Positions 61,572 to 64,000 of a stretch of 64,000 bases of DNA are shown piece after piece. The notes below the pieces were generated by a model, which was not told the DNA's origin, did not search any database, and saw nothing but the letters and a program-made list of their open reading frames with translations. The position numbers were made by a program, and so were the translations under genes. The stretch is taken from NCBI GenBank assembly GCA_964016105.1, contig CAXHEX010000005.1:62001-126000 (forward strand), written 5' to 3'. The first letter of the stretch is position 1. Each line of letters opens with the position of its first letter. This DNA comes from Ketobacter sp964016105 (GTDB lineage: Bacteria; Pseudomonadota; Gammaproteobacteria; Pseudomonadales; Ketobacteraceae).

Positions 61572-63635
61572 ATGTCTTCAAATAAACACAACTGGTTAAA
61601 AAAACCGGTACACACCAGTAAATACTTTGTATCCTTTGTTGTGATTGCAACACTTGGAGGCTGCGGTGGCGGAGCCAGTGACAACATCCCTGCTACTGAA
61701 ACGACACCCAGCGAAAGCCGCCAGCTAGTGCCGGTTCAATCAGAAGCAATCCTGGAAGCCTATTTAAAACAAAGCCTGCTCAGCCCTAGTCCTATTGCCC
61801 ATGCAAACATCGAAACACGGGTAAATATTGAAGTTTCGCCTGACGCAAATCAGGCACCCACAGCGGACGATAACCAAGGTGGCCAATTCAGCGAAACCAA
61901 CACCCAGGAAGAAGGTGTTGATGAAGCCGATGTGATCAAGTACGACGGCGAGTATTTGTATGTGTCCAATAGCACATCAAATTACTGCTGTTGGGCTTTC
62001 GATACAGTGCCCGAACCGCGGATTAGCGCAAACGCCATGGAGCAAGATCAATTTAGCCGCATTCGAATTCTCAAATCATCCAGCGACCCAGCGGCGGCGA
62101 AAGAGGTGGCCACACTCACTCTTTCCCTGCCCCAAAGCCACATAGACGGTCTTTATTTACACCAACCAGGAGATAGCGAGTCCAACGGGAAACAACTGAT
62201 TGCACTGGCTTCGGCCTACGGAGAAATTCAGGGCAATTACCGCTATGACTATTGGGGCTGGTACGCATCACGAACCCACTTGCATTTTTTTGATGTGAAC
62301 ACTCCCGAAACCGCCGCTGAAATTCACACCTTACAAATTCAAGGGCAACTGGTCAGCTCACGGGTAGCCGACGGAAAGTTGCATCTGGTGACTCGTTTCA
62401 CACCCTACGTGTTGAACTATACGCCCGTGCTTGATGACTCTGAACTAGATTCAGTTAGTAAACAGGCCGTGGAAAACACCTCCCTTGACTCTCTATTACC
62501 CAAGCAAAAACTCGATGGCAACAGCGTGGAGCTGTTGGTTAAACCGGAGCGTTGCTTTGTACCTGAATACGAAGAAAACAATCACTACCCCACCCTGATT
62601 ACCATCACCACAATAGACCTTGATGATCCCAACAATAGGCAATCCGTTTGTGTAGCGGGGTATCACGATAATATTTATGCCAATACAAATAGCCTTTATT
62701 TAGCTCAGCAAAACTACGAGTACACTCGACTGCACCATTTTGAGTTCAGCGACAACGGCCCTCAGTTTATTGCCAGCGGCAAAGTGGACGGCAACCTGGG
62801 CTGGCGCAATGCGTCATTCCGATTAAGTGAACACAATGATTTACTGCGAGTGGTGACCAGTCTAAACCGAGAACATCAGTTGTTTGTAATGGAAAGTGAT
62901 TCAGCATTGGGAACCATGACAATGGTTGCAAAACTACCTAATGATGCCCGCCCCCAAGCCATAGGCGAGCCAGGAGATGGCGTTGATGCGGTTCGCTTCG
63001 TTGGCAACCGCGCTTACGTGGCAACATCACTGCAGATAGACCCCCTATATATCATAGACCTGCAAGACCCTTATGATCCCTTTATTGCAGGATCGGTTAA
63101 GCTGCCAGGCTTTTCCAATTACCTACACCCCATCAACGAAAGCCTGTTATTGGGCATCGGCATGGAAACCTCCAACGTTGATGATCTCACCCGTCAGGAA
63201 GGGGTAAAGGTAGTCTTGTTTGATACACAAGACCCATCACAACCCAGCGTTAGTGAAACCGTTATTCTAGGTAACCGAGGTAGCAGCACTCCATTGCTAT
63301 GGGATCACAAAGCGTTTGCCATGGTAGAGTTCAGCCCAGAACAATACCGGTTTGCCATTCCCGTCTCTATTCACGACTCTATGCCCCAGTATGAGAACTT
63401 CTGGAACTATGATTGGAGTTATGATGCCCTTGCCTTGTTTGAATTAGACACAACCACATCAGAATTGGATTGGGTTGGCCAAGTACAAAGTTATAGTCGG
63501 GAAACCCATGAATATAAACCCTGGACGGGGCAACAACGGGGTGTACTCCATGGCGATCTGATTCATTTTGTCGACGGTGATAAGGTATGGTCAGCCAACT
63601 GGAATACGCCAAAAGATATAAGTGAAAGCCAATAA
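61572..63635 (+). CDS. Beta-propeller-domain lipoprotein
   Basis: A 687-residue exported protein. After a basic N terminus (MSSNKHNWLKKPVHTSKYF) the lipobox LGGC places lipid on Cys31, followed by GGGASD. The domain opens with FSETNTQEEGVDEADVIKYD then GEYLYV, the characteristic start of the secreted beta-propeller family (PF09826-like). About six to seven blades follow, each with a LHLVTRF- or AYVATSLQI-type strand (VRFVGNRAYVAT, YIIDLQDPYDPFIAG). Archaea and bacteria carry these proteins on the surface; their role is not known. AAGGA lies 10 bases before the ATG. Confidence 0.88.
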   Translation: MSSNKHNWLKKPVHTSKYFVSFVVIATLGGCGGGASDNIPATETTPSESRQLVPVQSEAILEAYLKQSLLSPSPIAHANIETRVNIEVSPDANQAPTADDNQGGQFSETNTQEEGVDEADVIKYDGEYLYVSNSTSNYCCWAFDTVPEPRISANAMEQDQFSRIRILKSSSDPAAAKEVATLTLSLPQSHIDGLYLHQPGDSESNGKQLIALASAYGEIQGNYRYDYWGWYASRTHLHFFDVNTPETAAEIHTLQIQGQLVSSRVADGKLHLVTRFTPYVLNYTPVLDDSELDSVSKQAVENTSLDSLLPKQKLDGNSVELLVKPERCFVPEYEENNHYPTLITITTIDLDDPNNRQSVCVAGYHDNIYANTNSLYLAQQNYEYTRLHHFEFSDNGPQFIASGKVDGNLGWRNASFRLSEHNDLLRVVTSLNREHQLFVMESDSALGTMTMVAKLPNDARPQAIGEPGDGVDAVRFVGNRAYVATSLQIDPLYIIDLQDPYDPFIAGSVKLPGFSNYLHPINESLLLGIGMETSNVDDLTRQEGVKVVLFDTQDPSQPSVSETVILGNRGSSTPLLWDHKAFAMVEFSPEQYRFAIPVSIHDSMPQYENFWNYDWSYDALALFELDTTTSELDWVGQVQSYSRETHEYKPWTGQQRGVLHGDLIHFVDGDKVWSANWNTPKDISESQ

Positions 63636-63636
63636 A

Positions 63637-64000
63637 ATGGATATTGAAGTTCGCACTGCAAAACCCGACGATCAAGGATCCATAGCGGAACTGATGTACA
63701 GCTCCGGTTCTGAGTTATATGACTTCATCTATGGTAAGAGAGTGCTGGATTATCTTCGCCATGAGTTCTCAAGCGGCTATGGTTTTGCCGGCTATTCCAA
63801 CGTTACTGTAGCAGTACTGGATGGTAAGGTGGTAGGCACAGGTTGCTTTTATGGCTCGGAAACCTACAAAAAACTCCTAAATGGAAGCATGCTAAACACC
63901 AAACAGTTTTATGGCACCATTGGGTCCATACCCGTATTTTATCGATCACGTCATCTGGGCAGTGTTGTAAAAAAACCCAAACCCGGAGAACTGTACCTGT
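63637..64000 (+). CDS. GNAT-family N-acetyltransferase, N-terminal part (runs off window)
   Basis: The frame from ATG 63637, one base after the previous stop, is open to the window edge (121 codons). It reads MDIEVRTAKPDDQGSIAELM, later VTVAVLDGKVVGTGCFYGSE and QFYGTIGSIPVFYRSRHLGS. This is the pattern of GNAT enzymes (N-terminal RxAxxxD strand, beta4 VVG, beta5 leading to the acetyl-CoA loop). The acetyl-CoA-binding loop itself should lie at the edge or beyond. Target unknown. It is likely co-transcribed with the propeller gene. Confidence 0.8.
   Translation, partial: MDIEVRTAKPDDQGSIAELMYSSGSELYDFIYGKRVLDYLRHEFSSGYGFAGYSNVTVAVLDGKVVGTGCFYGSETYKKLLNGSMLNTKQFYGTIGSIPVFYRSRHLGSVVKKPKPGELYL

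Noticed and set aside
1..64000. CRISPR arrays, insertion sequences and rRNA genes
   Set aside because: No regularly spaced repeats, no transposase-like protein and no rRNA sequence were seen.

Overview
The window reads as the chromosome of a free-living, probably marine gammaproteobacterium. Evidence is the gene order nrdR-ribD-ribE-ribBA-ribH-nusB-thiL-pgpA, the rpsF-priB-rpsR-(DUF2232)-rplI-dnaB-alr-radA block, a Pseudomonas-type LeuA, a small acidic PA3496-like protein and many secreted lipoproteins. A genus close to Ketobacter or Alcanivorax fits, but that is an impression from protein style and not a search result.

Layout. 1-9650: riboflavin/thiamine/nusB operon read leftwards, then an Lrp-type regulator, a 174-bp near-palindrome, leuA read rightwards, a perfect bidirectional terminator and glyA. 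9920-17630: secreted beta-helix protein, MscK-like channel, ettA, small acidic protein, PilZ protein. 17654-27902: housekeeping block on the minus strand (radA, alr, dnaB, rplI, rpsR, priB, rpsF, rlmB, rnr) with several 1-base TAATG/TGATG couplings. 28181-28267: tRNA-Leu(CAG) with its own promoter and terminator. 28432-35554: AT-richer patch of orphan exported proteins, lipoproteins and a decayed gene fragment. 35736-42613: quinone-oxidoreductase-like enzyme, a calcium-repeat/propeller lipoprotein, a GT4 glycosyltransferase, a DUF4112 protein and a coupled pair of lipoproteins (one LPP20-like).

43083-48777 is the most striking part: an 877-residue cyclooxygenase-like heme protein that keeps the catalytic Tyr and proximal His of animal prostaglandin synthases but has Arg and Asp where the distal Gln and His of the peroxidase site should be. 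It has an N-terminal EF-hand-like loop and a hydrophobic segment, and it converges on a 1012-residue STAND ATPase with a C-terminal winged helix. After it come an unknown small protein, a VWA (YfbK-like) lipoprotein, a holin/muramidase lysis pair without other phage genes, a UshA-like lipoprotein, and an enzyme cluster: a doubled PhlG-like hydrolase divergent from a TetR regulator, a P450 with its [3Fe-4S]-type ferredoxin, a penicillin-acylase-family lipoprotein, a beta-propeller lipoprotein and a partial GNAT acetyltransferase.

The left two fifths is conserved core. From about 28.4 kb on, the window is mostly accessory: cell-envelope proteins and oxidative/hydrolytic enzymes with local regulators. 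All assignments come from reading the sequence by eye; no database search was run.
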